DNA of 64,000 bases from Stenopsyche tienmushanensis. Lineage: Eukaryota > Arthropoda > Insecta > Trichoptera > Stenopsychidae. Of the stretch, positions 25,601-37,817 are shown piece by piece. The first letter of the stretch is position 1. Every line of letters begins with the position of its first letter. A program made the translations under genes and the position numbers. The DNA lies in contig WACJ01000102.1 of assembly GCA_008973525.1 (NCBI GenBank), forward strand, positions 744,001 through 808,000. The letters run 5' to 3'. The notes under the pieces are model-generated. The model ran no database searches. It saw only the letters and a program-made list of their open reading frames with translations, and was not told where the DNA came from.

Positions 25601-28585
25601 AATATCCCTACTGCAGATATAGTTTTGAAGTGTAACCAAATTCAATCTTCTCGTCGAGTCGATATGAAATTGATGTCGATTTCATAAATGTGACATTTCC
25701 CAGTGAAATTGAATGGAAAATAGAATCACCTGTGTGTTTCCAAGCAACGGTTGCATTATAAATGGGGTTCATGAAAATGTGCTTCCGGCGTCTCGCGCAT
25801 TTGATTATTTGAGATGTTAATCGATAATTATTCACAGAGTGGCCGATGGTACACACGAGGAAGAAATTTGGTTAATTATCGAGCGCGTTACGAAATGTCG
25901 TAACGAACCCAAGGCCGTAAAATTACACTTGTGCTACATTCGTCGCCATAATACGGAAAACCGTGACGAAACGGCATTTATATCATCTCGGACAGTCGTT
26001 CATCGACGGATCGACATTTTCGGCATTGAATCTGTTCCGCAGCAGCTCTCCGAAAGTGAATCGTCGATTTGGAGCAGCGCGAAAAGCAGCAGCACCGCTA
26101 GGCCGAATCGGGAAAAACTAACGCCCGAAGAAAACCAGTTTGGCCGTTGGACAAGTTCAGTGGCCCGTTGCAGGCGACATGCAGACGGATGCGTCGCTTC
26201 CGATTACGAAAGCGAAAAGTTGCGTGAACCATCATCTTCGACTCCACCCAAGGTCAGCCCCACTCAGCCCACGCCAGATCCCAGATTTCACTCGATTTCG
26301 TAAAAAAAAAAAAAACAACCACACCACAATATGAGCCCGATTATGTGAGCGGAAGTCGATGTTTGACATTACCACAACGAGATGACGGATGACATGCGAG
26401 ACAGCTCGCATAACTCTGCACACATCCAAGCATGCTGTTGCGAGACTTCGGATGATGCTGCGCCCGAGAAATGATTCGTCACACCGGTACCGCACAAGGA
26501 AAATATACAACTTAAACAATAAGTGGGGTAAGCCTACCCTGGGAAGTACACAAGTACAGTTATACGAGTTCAGATCCACCATACGACTTTTCTGCCTTCT
26601 TACTTCATGATTGAGATTGAGAAAATAGCTTCGTTTACGGAACACACACAGAATATATACACGAAACGACGTATATAAGTTTCTGCAAAGAGAAATGTTC
26701 ACGGGGTAATGAACGCCAGAAATGCATTAATGAATTATGTTTTGTATACTAAGAAATAAGTTTATAAATGCAAGCATATAATTTTCTTTCAGACGACTCG
26801 ATCAATAACATTTGCAATGATTTTTTTCCAAGATATTTAGTCCAATTGCTATCGTCCATCGCACATTCATTCTCCTCTTTCAAGTGTGAAAATCGATTTT
26901 CCAACTGAAAGATGAAACGTTCTAATTAAAATCTATTCAATTGCTGCAATCAATGGCAATAACGACACATTTTAAAATTAAATCTAATACGCTGAAAATG
27001 TTTTCTGACGAAGATCCGATCCAATTGTGATATCATTTTTAGATAATCTAATGAAAAATATTTTTCTAACGAAATTTGAGGGTCGTCTCAAACACTGACG
27101 AATATCGAGAAAATTAATGATCCGCCCAACAAAAAAAAAAACAGTCAAGGCTTCTGCTGGTGTAACGTAATGCGTTTAACGTGTCATAATTAATGCCACC
27201 ATTTGCGCTCGTAAAGATTTAATAAAAATTTCACAAAGCTAATTTCGCAACGTTGATATTGCTACAGTTCAATGGCAAATCGCGACATCTTGAGCCATCT
27301 GAGATATTGGGCACTATTATAAAATGCTCAAAAAATGCCAGACTACCGTTATACAAATAGGCTCGAGTCTATTTGAAATTGCGTAGAGATCTTCGTGAGA
27401 TTTTATCCATTATTTGCAGAAACTGCCAGAGCAAGTTTGCGGCGTCGATTCGCATTCTATTTGGAATCATATGTGCCTTGTAAATACATATTAATAGTAC
27501 GAGTGACATTATTTGTGTAATTATTCCTACAAAGCTGATTCTTTATCATTTTGTTTTTAACAAAACACTAATAACAACTTATATTTTAACCTGAATAATT
27601 GTTATTAATGTTTGCGACGTTAAAATCTTGGTAGATTGTAACTTTCCTGATTGAAGCAAAATTTTGGTCGCTGCCTCCCGTACTATAAGCACTCCCCAAG
27701 ACATGTGCTCTGGAAGAGCGGTGATTTAATTTTTCATAAAGAACGAAAGCGACAATGGAGTCGCAAGTGTGTCGGGTTGCATAAATGCATCAACGACAAT
27801 GCGATGGTAATTCACACGTTGAAAAAATGGAGGTAGGCCGTCTGCGACATCAAATCTGCGGCAGACGGAGAAATTGTTGATTTCGAAATTGCCAAATGCC
27901 ACGCGCTCGGCTCACGCGCGGTTACGTGCGAGCGCATCGCAAGAAAATATATTTTATGTAACTTTTTTTTTTCATTTTTGAAAAATAAACAAGCCGAAGA
28001 TGACGCCGATGATGCAACGACGAGTGGGTTTGTGACATCGGATGGAACGCGCTGATAAGGAGATCTGTGGGGTCGGGCTAAATTGGAAATCTCGCCGATG
28101 AAAATCGTCCGAGCGTTCGTCGTGATGGATCGCATCATATTGTTATCGTGCGACACAGTTGTAGAATTTCTATGCAAATTCATGCAAAACTTACACATAG
28201 TGTTCCAAAAACCTCTTTGGGAAAATCCAAGCAGAATTTACACAACGAAAACAAATAACGTGTCAAAAGATGAAGTCGATTCATAATTTATTCGTCGCGG
28301 TCATCTCGAGCGCAATACAGCGAAATTGAAGACTTCTCGACGACCGCAAGCAAAATAAAGCTCGCGCGGATCCGGAAGACTTCAACGCGCGAGTCGACGA
28401 CAAACATCACTCCAAATTCAATTTCCATAATAATATTCGCATATTTTCGATTATTCTATTCAATTTAAATTATTATGTTTTATTATTCACAATCATTCAT
28501 TCATCGTCGTTATTCAATAACAAATGTTTTTTTTTAAGTAAGCTTTCGATTTATATCTAACATTTTATTGCTCGACTCGTTGTAA

Positions 28586-29604
28586 TTAGGCTGCTGCATT
28601 TTCAACACGTGTTTTGTGCTCTTTTGATGACTACACTCATCAATAATAAATTGTGATTCAAGCAATCACGTAAACATTCAATTAATGATTATGTATCATT
28701 TGGAAATAAAACATCTCATCTCATTGCAACGATATAGATGTTTATTCTCGCCCAAATTGAAAATAGCATTATAAAGCTAAATTATTCATTGCTTCGGGGT
28801 GTTGTAACATAAACATACAATACATTTTTATGATTTACTCTATTGAAGAATTTTTATGGCAAACAAATTGGAGCATGACTCTCGGTCCATCTGTGTTTTG
28901 TTATAATTTAAACATCACGATTTATATAATTATTATCAATATGTGGTTATTGTTTCGTAGAATTTCACATTGATTTGAAAAAAAAGAGAACAATTTCACA
29001 TGTACAGAAACAATTTCGGTCATGTATGTCATGACATTGAATCATTGGACAGTTTTTAAAAGATAAATCTTTGTGAAATGCTTACAAGATTCTCAACAAG
29101 AAATATGTTATTACATTTTATTTGAATTGCCTTTTTACGGTCTTTTTTATGAATGATTGCTGAATACTTAAGTTTGAGAGTTGACCTCGAGACTAACTAC
29201 AGATATTTACTATAAAAACAAAAATATATGTAGAATACTCTAAGGCAAAAATCTTAAGCTATGGGCTTGCTAAATACTTAATAATTCATGATCTACAATG
29301 TATTTTGATAAAATATCAATATAAAAATAAATCAAAAGCCAATTGAATATTTTTTTACGTTTATATTACTTTTCTGATCTTAACATTTTAATAATGCCCT
29401 TACTTTCTTTTGCGTACAAATGTAAGTTTTCATAATAATGGCATAACAACTGTTATTTAACCAGATGGATAACAGTTTTGAATCAACGTGAATATATTAT
29501 ATTATGGACTATAATGTTTATTTTAGGTATAATTTGAAGGAATGCTATAATACTCAACGAAATAAAAGTCACAAATATTCACATTTCCCGTTGATTCAGT
29601 AGTC
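28586..29604 (+). repeat. Large dispersed repeat, copy B
   Basis: Same orientation and nearly the same sequence as 7966-9433, minus about 470 bp near its left end, where TTGTGATT is joined directly to AAGCAATCACG. Shared blocks include ATTGCTTCGGGGTGTTGTAA and GGAGCATGACTCTCGGTCCA. No coding capacity or inverted ends are visible. It lies inside the proposed 16.7-kb intron. Confidence 0.75.
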
Positions 29605-30485
29605 ATTAGAAGATATTCGAGTCATCAAAGAATCAAGTTTTGTAGTACACGATCAATGACAATGTTAAACCGCGCGGTGATGAGCTAAAAAATCACATAT
29701 GACCGAAATAAAAGAACCAAGAATGGTGGAACCATTTTCCATTTCAAATTCATCCTTGTCCGAGTCTGAATTCAGAATATATTCAGCTTCGATCAATACT
29801 ACATCTACCAGTCGTTCAAAATCAATTTGTGTCGTCCTTAATCGAGCATACGAGATGCGCTTTGTATCTGAAGCCGTTTCTTTAATCAATCGATTCGTGT
29901 TTAGTCTGCGCATTATTTAAGGACAATCGAGTTTCTTCGTTTTTGGTCATGAAGACGAGACAAAGAGCGCCGCGCATTCAAAGGATCGAGAGACGAACAA
30001 AAAGATCATATGGGAGCATAAAATACATTTCAAATGATGCTCTTAAAATAAATAAATGGACATTGCTGGAAAACCGGATTCGGATAAATTGGCGACAAAA
30101 GAGTTATCGTTATATTTAACCTTGGTTCGGTTTAAACAACACTTTTTTTTGGGCAGTGGGAAGAGAAATCTGCACTGAATGCAAAAGCGACCGATGATTT
30201 GTTGATTTAGTCATTTTTTAATTTGATTATATTGTACTTTTTATCGGTGCTTTAGATGTATCGTGGCAGATTATGAATGTACACGTATTTATGTCTTAAA
30301 CGCATGACATTACATGTGAAATGAATGGATGAGGAAAATCGCGAGTGTAACTTTTTAAGTCGCTAAAAAACAGCTAAAACAAGTTAGCACTCGCCTGATA
30401 AAATGTTTGGGTAGTCATTATATCATCATTATACGAAGGGTGTTATCACGGTCATTTATATAAGGAGTTTGGTTTTTTTTTTAAA

Positions 30486-30600
30486 TGCTGAGCAGTTTTC
30501 GTCGGAAGGTAGTGGAAAACTATACAAGAAGATATGGATTCCAGTCTCTTCTTTTATCACTTGGACCTAGAGTAAAGACATACGTGAAGCTTATGAAGTC
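30486..30600 (+). repeat. Dispersed modular repeat, copy 3 (partial)
   Basis: GAGCAGTTTTCGTCGGAAGG, TAGTGGAAAACTA, then the GTAAAGACATACGTGAAGCT block correspond to the module found in reverse at 43.75-43.91 kb and directly at 19.40-19.51 kb. Only this central module is present. Confidence 0.45.
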
Positions 30601-31504
30601 CATCTTGGAATCACTCTACGCTGATAGTGGTAAATCCTGACTGAAACACTGAAGCATACGGCCCGTCGTCGAAGTGTTATTTTGCGCTCGTTCTGCGCCC
30701 AATTTACTTTCTGCTCGAAGAAATCGATCGCATCTCGAACCGGATGGAGCAAATCGAGAGCGCAACGCTCGTTCGTCATTTCTGCACAAAATGTCGATAT
30801 GTGCATTTAATAAAATCGAGAAAATCAAAACGGCATATCGTAATTCTAGCAGTAGCGACAAGGCCGAATATATAGAGAAAGGTTGGGTACGGACCTAAAC
30901 GAAACGGACGTATACATTTTATCTAAATTGTTACCATGCAACCGAGTACAAGGAACTAATGCCGAGGCTCCGATTCAAACAAAATAATCCAAAAAGCCGG
31001 CACGACTGTCCATAATGAATACTTACAGGTTTTGTTGAGAAATACGCTTACATGTCGGCGATATATCAAATGGCCTGCATCCTACATATTGACATTTTAA
31101 AATAAGACGAGTCTATTAAGCAAAACACAAGGACGAGCCCGATAATGACGTGCTGCGGTCGAAAAGGGCACCATAAATCACCTTTGTGCGACTTTGTGCA
31201 AAATTGCCAATAAAAAAAACCTACATTTCGGACAAGCTCATGCGATCTATTTAAGAAGCATGCAATCAGCATTAATAATAAAAAATAATAGGGTCAAGGC
31301 ACCGTTTACGCCTTGCACATATTCTGCTCTGCGACTACTTTGTGTACTTAACTGCGAGTGCATGCTGTATTAAAAATAAACAACAAAATTGCGCTCAAGG
31401 CGATCGATAGACATGCAAATAATATCGAGATTTCGATACATTTTTTGACACTTTGCGGTCGGGACACTCGGATCCGCGTCTTCGATGAACGGTAAATTAG
31501 TGTT

Positions 31505-31620
31505 AGTATGCATCATCATCATTATCATCATAGTGCAGCCACAAATAGTTCACTGCACAACTATTGTCCTCTTAAATATCCATTCACAGGAAGGGGTTAC
31601 ATACATCTTGTAGCGTCTCG
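31505..31620 (+). repeat. Dispersed modular repeat, copy 4 (ATC-run module)
   Basis: A run of CAT/ATC triplets, then AGTGCAGCCACAAATAGTTC, then ATCCATTCACAGGAAGGGGT and TACATACATCTTG. The same ordered text is at 49.99-50.08 kb and, reversed, at 2.99-3.13 kb. Confidence 0.6.
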
Positions 31621-32526
31621 CGATGATTTCGAAAAAATACTCAACTATAAACATGTATCAAAATATATAATTAAACACTATGATGGATCTAATGTAAGGA
31701 TCAATTTTTATGTTTTCAAAACACAGTTCGATATTGCACGAACGAAATGTGTTAAATTTTAATTATTATGCATTAAAGTATCGCATTTGGAGGACCGTCT
31801 TATATAAGAAATATCAACACAAAAACGATGTTCCTGTTCCTGTTCGAACGTATGCACACAATGTGGCAGTTCAGAGATGGAAACTGCCATAAATTACATT
31901 ACGGAAGCTAATCTTGCGAGCAATCAACATATAAATTGGCGGAAAACGTGGAATTTACATAGAGGGCGATATACGAATCGGTGTCGAAAGTGCAATCCAT
32001 TTGCATTATTAGCACTTTCCGACTCGGCAATCCGTACGATAAAAAATGACCTTCTTCGGGTCGCTCTAAATCCACGATGATATAATAAGTGTAATATGTA
32101 TTTTTTATGTAATCGCCATTATTTCGCGCATTGTATCGGATACGTGGAAGTTTTCACAACAAAAAGCTGTTTCACGCCTATTGTAGCAAATTGGAGCGCA
32201 AGCACTCTTTGTCCCACATTTTGTCTGCGAATTCGAAACGGCTGGGCGTTCATTCTTCATTAGCAAAAATTGTCCGTTGCAGTTTGCAAACTGTGCTTTG
32301 AGTACACCGACTATTTAGTAATCCTGATTATAATTCACAAGTGCTTATTATTTGATCGTTGGCCGATTTGCGAACATGTCGAGGCTTATGTCAAAACATC
32401 AACACTCGAATGTGCATTGCATTGTCGACGAAATTTCTCAATTTTAATCTCTGCAGATGTTGACAAATCACCACTTCTATTATAGTGATATTTGGCACTG
32501 CTAAATTATTGTTTTTTTATTTGCAG

Positions 32527-33340
32527 ATGGAAAACGAAGTGACGGGAACCCGTTGGGCTATACCGCGACCTTCCCTCACTTGCAGCATGAGCAGCATCGA
32601 ATCCAGCAACAGACCGTCGAGAGGATTGCCACCTTCGAAATCTCGAGGCAGTGCTTCCAGCCAGGGATCTACCAGCAATCATAGCACTCATGTAAGTTGA
32701 AAAAGATACGCTCGACAAGTTGCGATCGAATCGACATCCATCTGATGAACTATTTCCATCTTGCAGAGTGCATCGTCTGGGTCGCTATTGTTGAGTGCAG
32801 CCAACCTGTCCAAAATGAACACCTTGCATTCCCCGTCGAAAAAGAGCGAACCCAACAAACCCAACAACTACCAAAACAACCTGTCAGTCTACGTCCATTC
32901 GACTAATGCACCGTCATTAGCGGACGATGAAAAATTAACAACGCCCGAGCAGATGGACAGCCTCGGTCACTCGGATCCATTTTGGAAGAATGTTAAACTA
33001 GCTTCCGCCAAAAGCCAAAGAATAGACACGAGAGACACCGAATCTGTAGCCAGTTCGACGCATTTCACCGTAGTGAACGGCTTCACGAGACACGCCAGAA
33101 GCAATAAGAACGAAAGCCAAATGTGGTGCTGCAAAAGTTCACACCAAATAACCGTACTCGTCATAACAATGACCATCCTCTTTACGGCCGGCATCCTAGC
33201 GGCTATATGCTACGTTGAAAGTAAGCATCAACAGTCTTAATTGTACAAAACTTAATACATTATGTACGAAACACCCATTCAATTTTATCTTATCTGTTGC
33301 AGTGCGCCAGCGAAGGGATATAGGATCGAGATTCTCATAA
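32527..33340 (+). CDS. Ser-rich protein with one C-terminal membrane segment (exons 2-4)
   Basis: Exons are 32527-32691, 32767-33220 and 33303-33340; both introns have GT/AG ends and preserve the frame (33220 ends in phase 1). Joined to 15798-15872 the protein is 243 residues; from the ATG at 32527 alone it is 218. Residues 1-207 of the long form are hydrophilic and rich in Ser, Thr and Asn, with no signal peptide. A WCCK motif at about residue 200 precedes a hydrophobic segment at about 208-230 (ITVLVITMTILFTAGILAAI), followed by a 13-residue basic tail. That layout suits a tail-anchored or single-pass protein, and the paired Cys could be palmitoylated. I do not recognise the family. A poly(A) signal AATAAA lies at 33403-33408. 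Splicing and coding nature are well supported; function is unknown. Confidence 0.75.
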
Positions 33341-33402
33341 TGTCATCGTATGAAGTATTCCACGTCTAGTTAAGGTTCATCGTTCATTGAACTAACAAAG
33401 TA

Positions 33403-33408
33403 AATAAA
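33403..33408 (+). terminator. Poly(A) signal AATAAA of the membrane-protein gene
   Basis: AATAAA lies 63 bases after the TAA stop codon at 33338-33340. A second AATAAA follows near 33484. Both are in an A+T-rich region, so the first is favoured only because of distance. Confidence 0.45.
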
Positions 33409-35276
33409 ATGGAACTCATTCATTTATAGCATAATTATAAAAATCGTTCTCAAAATTGTCCCTTATTCATTCTTATCGTAGAAAAATAAAGCATCAAGTA
33501 TTCATTCTCTACACTAAGATCTACTAACGTATTTATATAAATTTAAGTGCAAAGCGCTCAAATCAAACTGGCATTGTTTTATCGTTATTATAATAAAATA
33601 ATGCAAACATTATGTAACTGTGATATATACATCTTGAAATAAAAAATATTATATTGATTGCTTTTATTATTTCTGAAGTACACGAAAATATTTTCAGATG
33701 AATGTGAAAAATATGTTTTAAAATATGAATTAATATGGCTGCAGTTTGAAATTCAGCATTCATGAGTATTTTGACTGAACTATAATTATTTTTTTAAACA
33801 AAAAATATATATATACAATCACTGCATTATAGATTGTACTTTGGAACTCAGATTATCTACCCTGTTCGTTATTGTTATAATACAGGAAAAGAGATCTCAA
33901 TTTATCCTATTGCGGATATTTTAAAGTTGTATCTTAAAAGCTTTTAATCTTTTTACTATAGCAGTTTTTAAAGTTTGGTTTAAAATAAAGCCAATCAAAA
34001 CTTATCATGAAGATATTTGTTAGTGAGTCTATGTTTCTAATTTTACAAACTGAATTCCAACAAATTCAATATTTAAAATATTTCATTCTCATAATATACA
34101 ATTCAATTTAAAGTTTATTATACTCAAAGGAAATATCCTGATAACCATGAGTCTTTTTAAAAAAAATAATAACTTCCTCGTTGCATTTCTAATTTACATA
34201 ATCTAAGAAAATTGCTTGTGAGAAATTGTTATTCAGTTTCTAATTTATTTCTATGACTCATAATTACTATAAACAGCAAATAATGCATCTTATACCTAGT
34301 ACTAAGATAATAAAATACTGAGTGACTAGCCAGATCTAAAAACTATCCTTGGGGAGAACGAGTGTGAAAAATATTGTCACGAATCACAATCCTCATATGA
34401 AAATATTGCCTTTTGACACAACAACACTCAAACTAAAGTGTAGATTATCTTAAAAAAATAAAGAACTAAACAAATATAAGTATTAGTAATATAAGTTGTT
34501 ATTATTAGTGCAATATCTTAGAGACACTAATATCATATTTGCTAATACAAACAATGGCTTGTAGTAAGTTTTGCTATTAACACTTTGATGAGTAACTTCG
34601 CATATTGGCATTCGGATTTAAATGATACAGAAAGAACATTCTTACATGATGAGTTCCGAGATTATCTTACATTGTACAATTATATCAATCAATATCCCAA
34701 ATTTATCAATTAATAATGATAACCCAAATTAATCGATTTCAAGCTTCAATAAATGCATTAATTTCTTACTAAAAGTAAAGACACATATGTGTATTATTTA
34801 TGTTTACTTGAAGAAACGAACGAATATTGTGTATAGTGCTATCAACAGTATTCATTTATTGATATACAAGATTGACTCATGCTGCGCCGTCCTGAGAGAA
34901 AAGAGGATTTGTATGGATGATAAGCGATGCACATATACGAAAATAGCAGCTACGTTTACGTCATTTTAAAATTAACTCATTAATCAATGGGTTAAAAATA
35001 GATCTATTTCCAAGCATTTACAATCACAATATCTTATTATAAAATCACAGGATAAGGCATATTTATTTGGCCTTTTTTCATCTATGATATTTAATTTTGG
35101 TTAAGCTAAAATTAAGCTTGGATAAAAGCTATTATTAAAATTTGCAGGAAATTAACACAATTTATAAATAGGTTCCCAGCATTTTTTTTTTTAATCTTAT
35201 CTCATCTTTTACCAGTTATTCACTGGTAGAGATTATATCATTTGTATTTTTTTTAAATAGCAAAATATGTTCTCAC
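33409..35276. other. Gene-free stretch where the rest of nudC would be expected
   Basis: Reading leftward from the donor of the last visible nudC exon, no acceptor followed by CS-domain coding sequence was found on the minus strand. The characteristic NudC stretch MEWWSR would need CCACCATTCCAT-like text on the plus strand, and none is present. The stretch is strongly A+T-rich with stops in every frame. Confidence 0.5.
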
Positions 35277-37817
35277 CTCAATTTCTTCAAGAGTCTGAGT
35301 CCATTTGTAATCTGCAAGATCACAACCATTTCCAGCATTTGGTTTAATTTTTCCCTTTTCTTTCGGATCTTCTTCATCACTCTCAGCAGCATTTTCATCT
35401 TTATTTGAAGACTCGCCTTCATCTAATTCTAAATTTTGAGATATCCGACAATATTAAATCAAAATTTAAACAATATCACTTTAATGTAAATATAACAAAA
35501 TATCGTTAAAAAAGAATATTCATAAATGCGAACCTTTATCTTGCTGCTGACGTTTTTCCTCAATTTCCTGGAGCAATTTATCTGCCTCGTCATCAGTGAC
35601 TTCAGTGATTTTAGCTTGACTCTTTTCTTCCGCTTCTCGCTCGAGCCTCTTTTTTTCTGCTATTTCTTTCCTGCGCTTTTCGGCCTGTTCAATTTCTTTC
35701 ATTTTGACGCTGTGTTCTTCTCTACTGATTTTTTCTTGTTTACGGAATGCATCCATTACCAACTGAAATCAAATATTGATAATGATCAGTTTTAATTGCA
35801 ATCATATACAGTAAATATAAATATAACCCAATCCATGCACATATTACAAATACGCGTCTAATTTAGTTATCACTTCCGAGCTCATAACGTAATGTATTTT
35901 AAGCTTAACCCTAGACTTCAAATCTACGTCGTTTCGACGTGTATGCTGGAAAATATTTTCTAACTTATTTTAACACGTGAAGTTAGCACTTTGTGGTTTC
36001 GAGTCAATTCAGTCAATCGATCCAACAATCAAGTCCTAGTCACACACAACACCTACACAAACAATACTTTTATTATGCCTATGTTATTCCCGCAAGTGTA
36101 AACAATAAGTTGACAAAGTTTTATTGCAATTGGATGAACGGTATGGCAACACATTAAATATGGACAAACAAAAATTAATTTTTATACATTAGACTATGCC
36201 TATGTTACTCGCACAATCCTTAGCAAAAAATGGACGAAGTTTTATCGCAATCTGATGAACGATATGGCAGCGCATTGCATACGAACAAACAGATATTAAT
36301 TTTTATATATTAGAAGATATATGAAATATATAAAAAATAATTATGCATATTTGAGGTGGTTTTTTGCAATTCCTTCAGCACACCTTCTGTAGATTTGAAC
36401 CCAAGATGATTGAGTTACAAATCATGGCACTACCTACGACATAAGCCTTACGTTAACGTCGCAGTTCTGTTCCTACAAAAGGCAGCGCGAATCAAATTGG
36501 TGTAAAATTATTTAAATATTAATCTAATGTAAAAGTATTCATGCTCCACAATATTAAACGGAAAAATAGATGTATTCAATATAACTCTTTGTTTTAATGA
36601 ATGCACAAACAGATATTTCAATACTGATACGAAAATCAGGGGATTGGGAGAATCATTGTTAATCGATGTAAATTGAGCTACCTTTATTAGAATTTTTAAT
36701 ATATATTTTGGAAATAAATCAAGAAAATATATATTTGAAGCAAATATAACTGGAAATGGAGTTTTACCTTTTCCCATGCGCCAGATTCACCTCCAACGAA
36801 GAAATCAGTTTTTCTTCCCAAGAAGCTTACTATGGTATCAATTAACTGAAATAATAAAATGCTTTATATTAATATCGTATTATACACAATACTATTATAC
36901 TTATATTAGCAATGGTTTAATATTTCTGCAGTTTCAGATATATCTTAACACCAGAATTAAAATGCCGAAAAAGTCCAAAATCAGTTTAATGCCAGAAATA
37001 CGTTTAATATGACAACATCAATATTTTAAAATATGCTGTAAAAAAAGGCACTAAGGTCCTATTTTATTTCTGGTACTTGTCTTGTCTAATCCAATCTTTC
37101 TGTTTTTGTAGTCTTATCCATAAAAATGAATATTATATTAAATATCTATCTTACAGATCTTCTTCATATATAAATCTGATAATAATAAATATATCAGTTG
37201 CATGTCCTAGATGACTATTAATCCCTTTCATCTCTAAATTACCTTTGGCAAATAACATGCTTTCACTTGAACTTATTAATGTATTTATATTCGCTTTAAT
37301 GTTTTACAAGTTCCTTGATTTTTTTTCACAATTAGGATAACATATATTAAGAAATGCTATTTAAATATTGATTAAATATAATATCATAAGAAAATTTACT
37401 GAGTCATACCATATCACATTGATACTTTTGTCAGAATAAATATGAAATGAATGCATTATTATAATCCTACGATTAATCGAATAACTATAAAATATGTTTC
37501 ATATTTGAATTGTATATTGATTTTAACAAAAACCACATTTTATCCCCCATTGAAAAAATATATTCAATTTATCTTCCCACTTTGATCATAAATTAAATTG
37601 TCATACTGACATTGTTCAATACAAAGAATTTAAATCATTATGAGATCTTAAATTATTTTTTTAAAATGTGGAAAGATCTGGAGCATTATCGTCATGGTAA
37701 CAGATAGGGGAACAAATAGGTTATATAGGAGGAAACACGTACATCTTTAACGCCACCGGGATGCTGCTGGGCCATGGCCAACAGCATTGAATCGAATCTT
37801 TCTGGATCTTCCGACAT
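35277..37817 (-). CDS. nudC: NudC N-terminal half (four exons; CS domain missing)
   Basis: NudC is a dynein/LIS1-associated co-chaperone working with Hsp90 in cytosolic and spindle functions. Exons, in transcript order: 37743-37817, 36768-36845, 35534-35762 and 35277-35428, all with GT/AG junctions and intact frame. They give 178 residues: MSEDPERFDSMLLAMAQQHP, then FLGRKTDFFVGGESG (conserved NudC N-domain), a Lys/Glu-rich coiled coil (about residues 52-127, with KITEVTDDEADKLLQEIE), an acidic linker, and KGKIKPNAGNG followed by DLADYKWTQTLEEIE, which is where the CS domain begins. The last exon ends at a good donor (GTGAGA) in phase 0. The remaining approximately 150 residues of the family were not found in the window. 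Either the downstream intron runs past the neighbouring gene, or the copy is truncated or misassembled. Confidence 0.88.
36074..36316 (+). repeat. Dimeric dispersed repeat, copy 1
   Basis: Two head-to-tail units with a period of 121 bp: each begins TATGCCTATGTTA, then has GACAAAG or GACGAAG TTTTAT, a GATGAACG block, TATGGCA, and ends in AATTTTTATA and ATTAGA. The same dimer is at 46415-46656. It lies inside nudC intron 2. No protein or terminal repeats are recognised. Confidence 0.65.
36345..36480 (-). repeat. Candidate tRNA-derived SINE
   Basis: On the minus strand TAGGTAGTGCCATGATT is followed about 20 bases later by GGGTTCAAATCTACAGAAGG. GGTTCAAATC fits the RNA polymerase III B-box consensus, and the first block could be a degenerate A box. 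A related sequence in the opposite orientation is at 39433-39500. No cloverleaf of a functional tRNA can be folded by eye. Confidence 0.4.

Larger units (their letters stand above)
15873..32526 (+). other. Proposed 16.7-kb first intron
   Basis: No exon of another gene was recognised here. It contains copies of the modular repeat (19.2, 30.5 and 31.5 kb) and copy B of the large dispersed repeat (28.6 kb). Long stretches (about 16.1-18.5, 21.5-24.7 and 25.8-26.3 kb) are less A+T-rich and therefore full of chance open frames in several frames, the longest 193 codons at 23479-24060, with no recognisable domain. Known transposon proteins are notably absent. Such a long intron is a plausible place for enhancers. 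Confidence 0.4.

Noticed and set aside
29665..29920. Opposing open frames of 82 and 73 codons just after repeat copy B
   Set aside because: Both strands are open, neither shows a domain, and there are no convincing splice sites around them.
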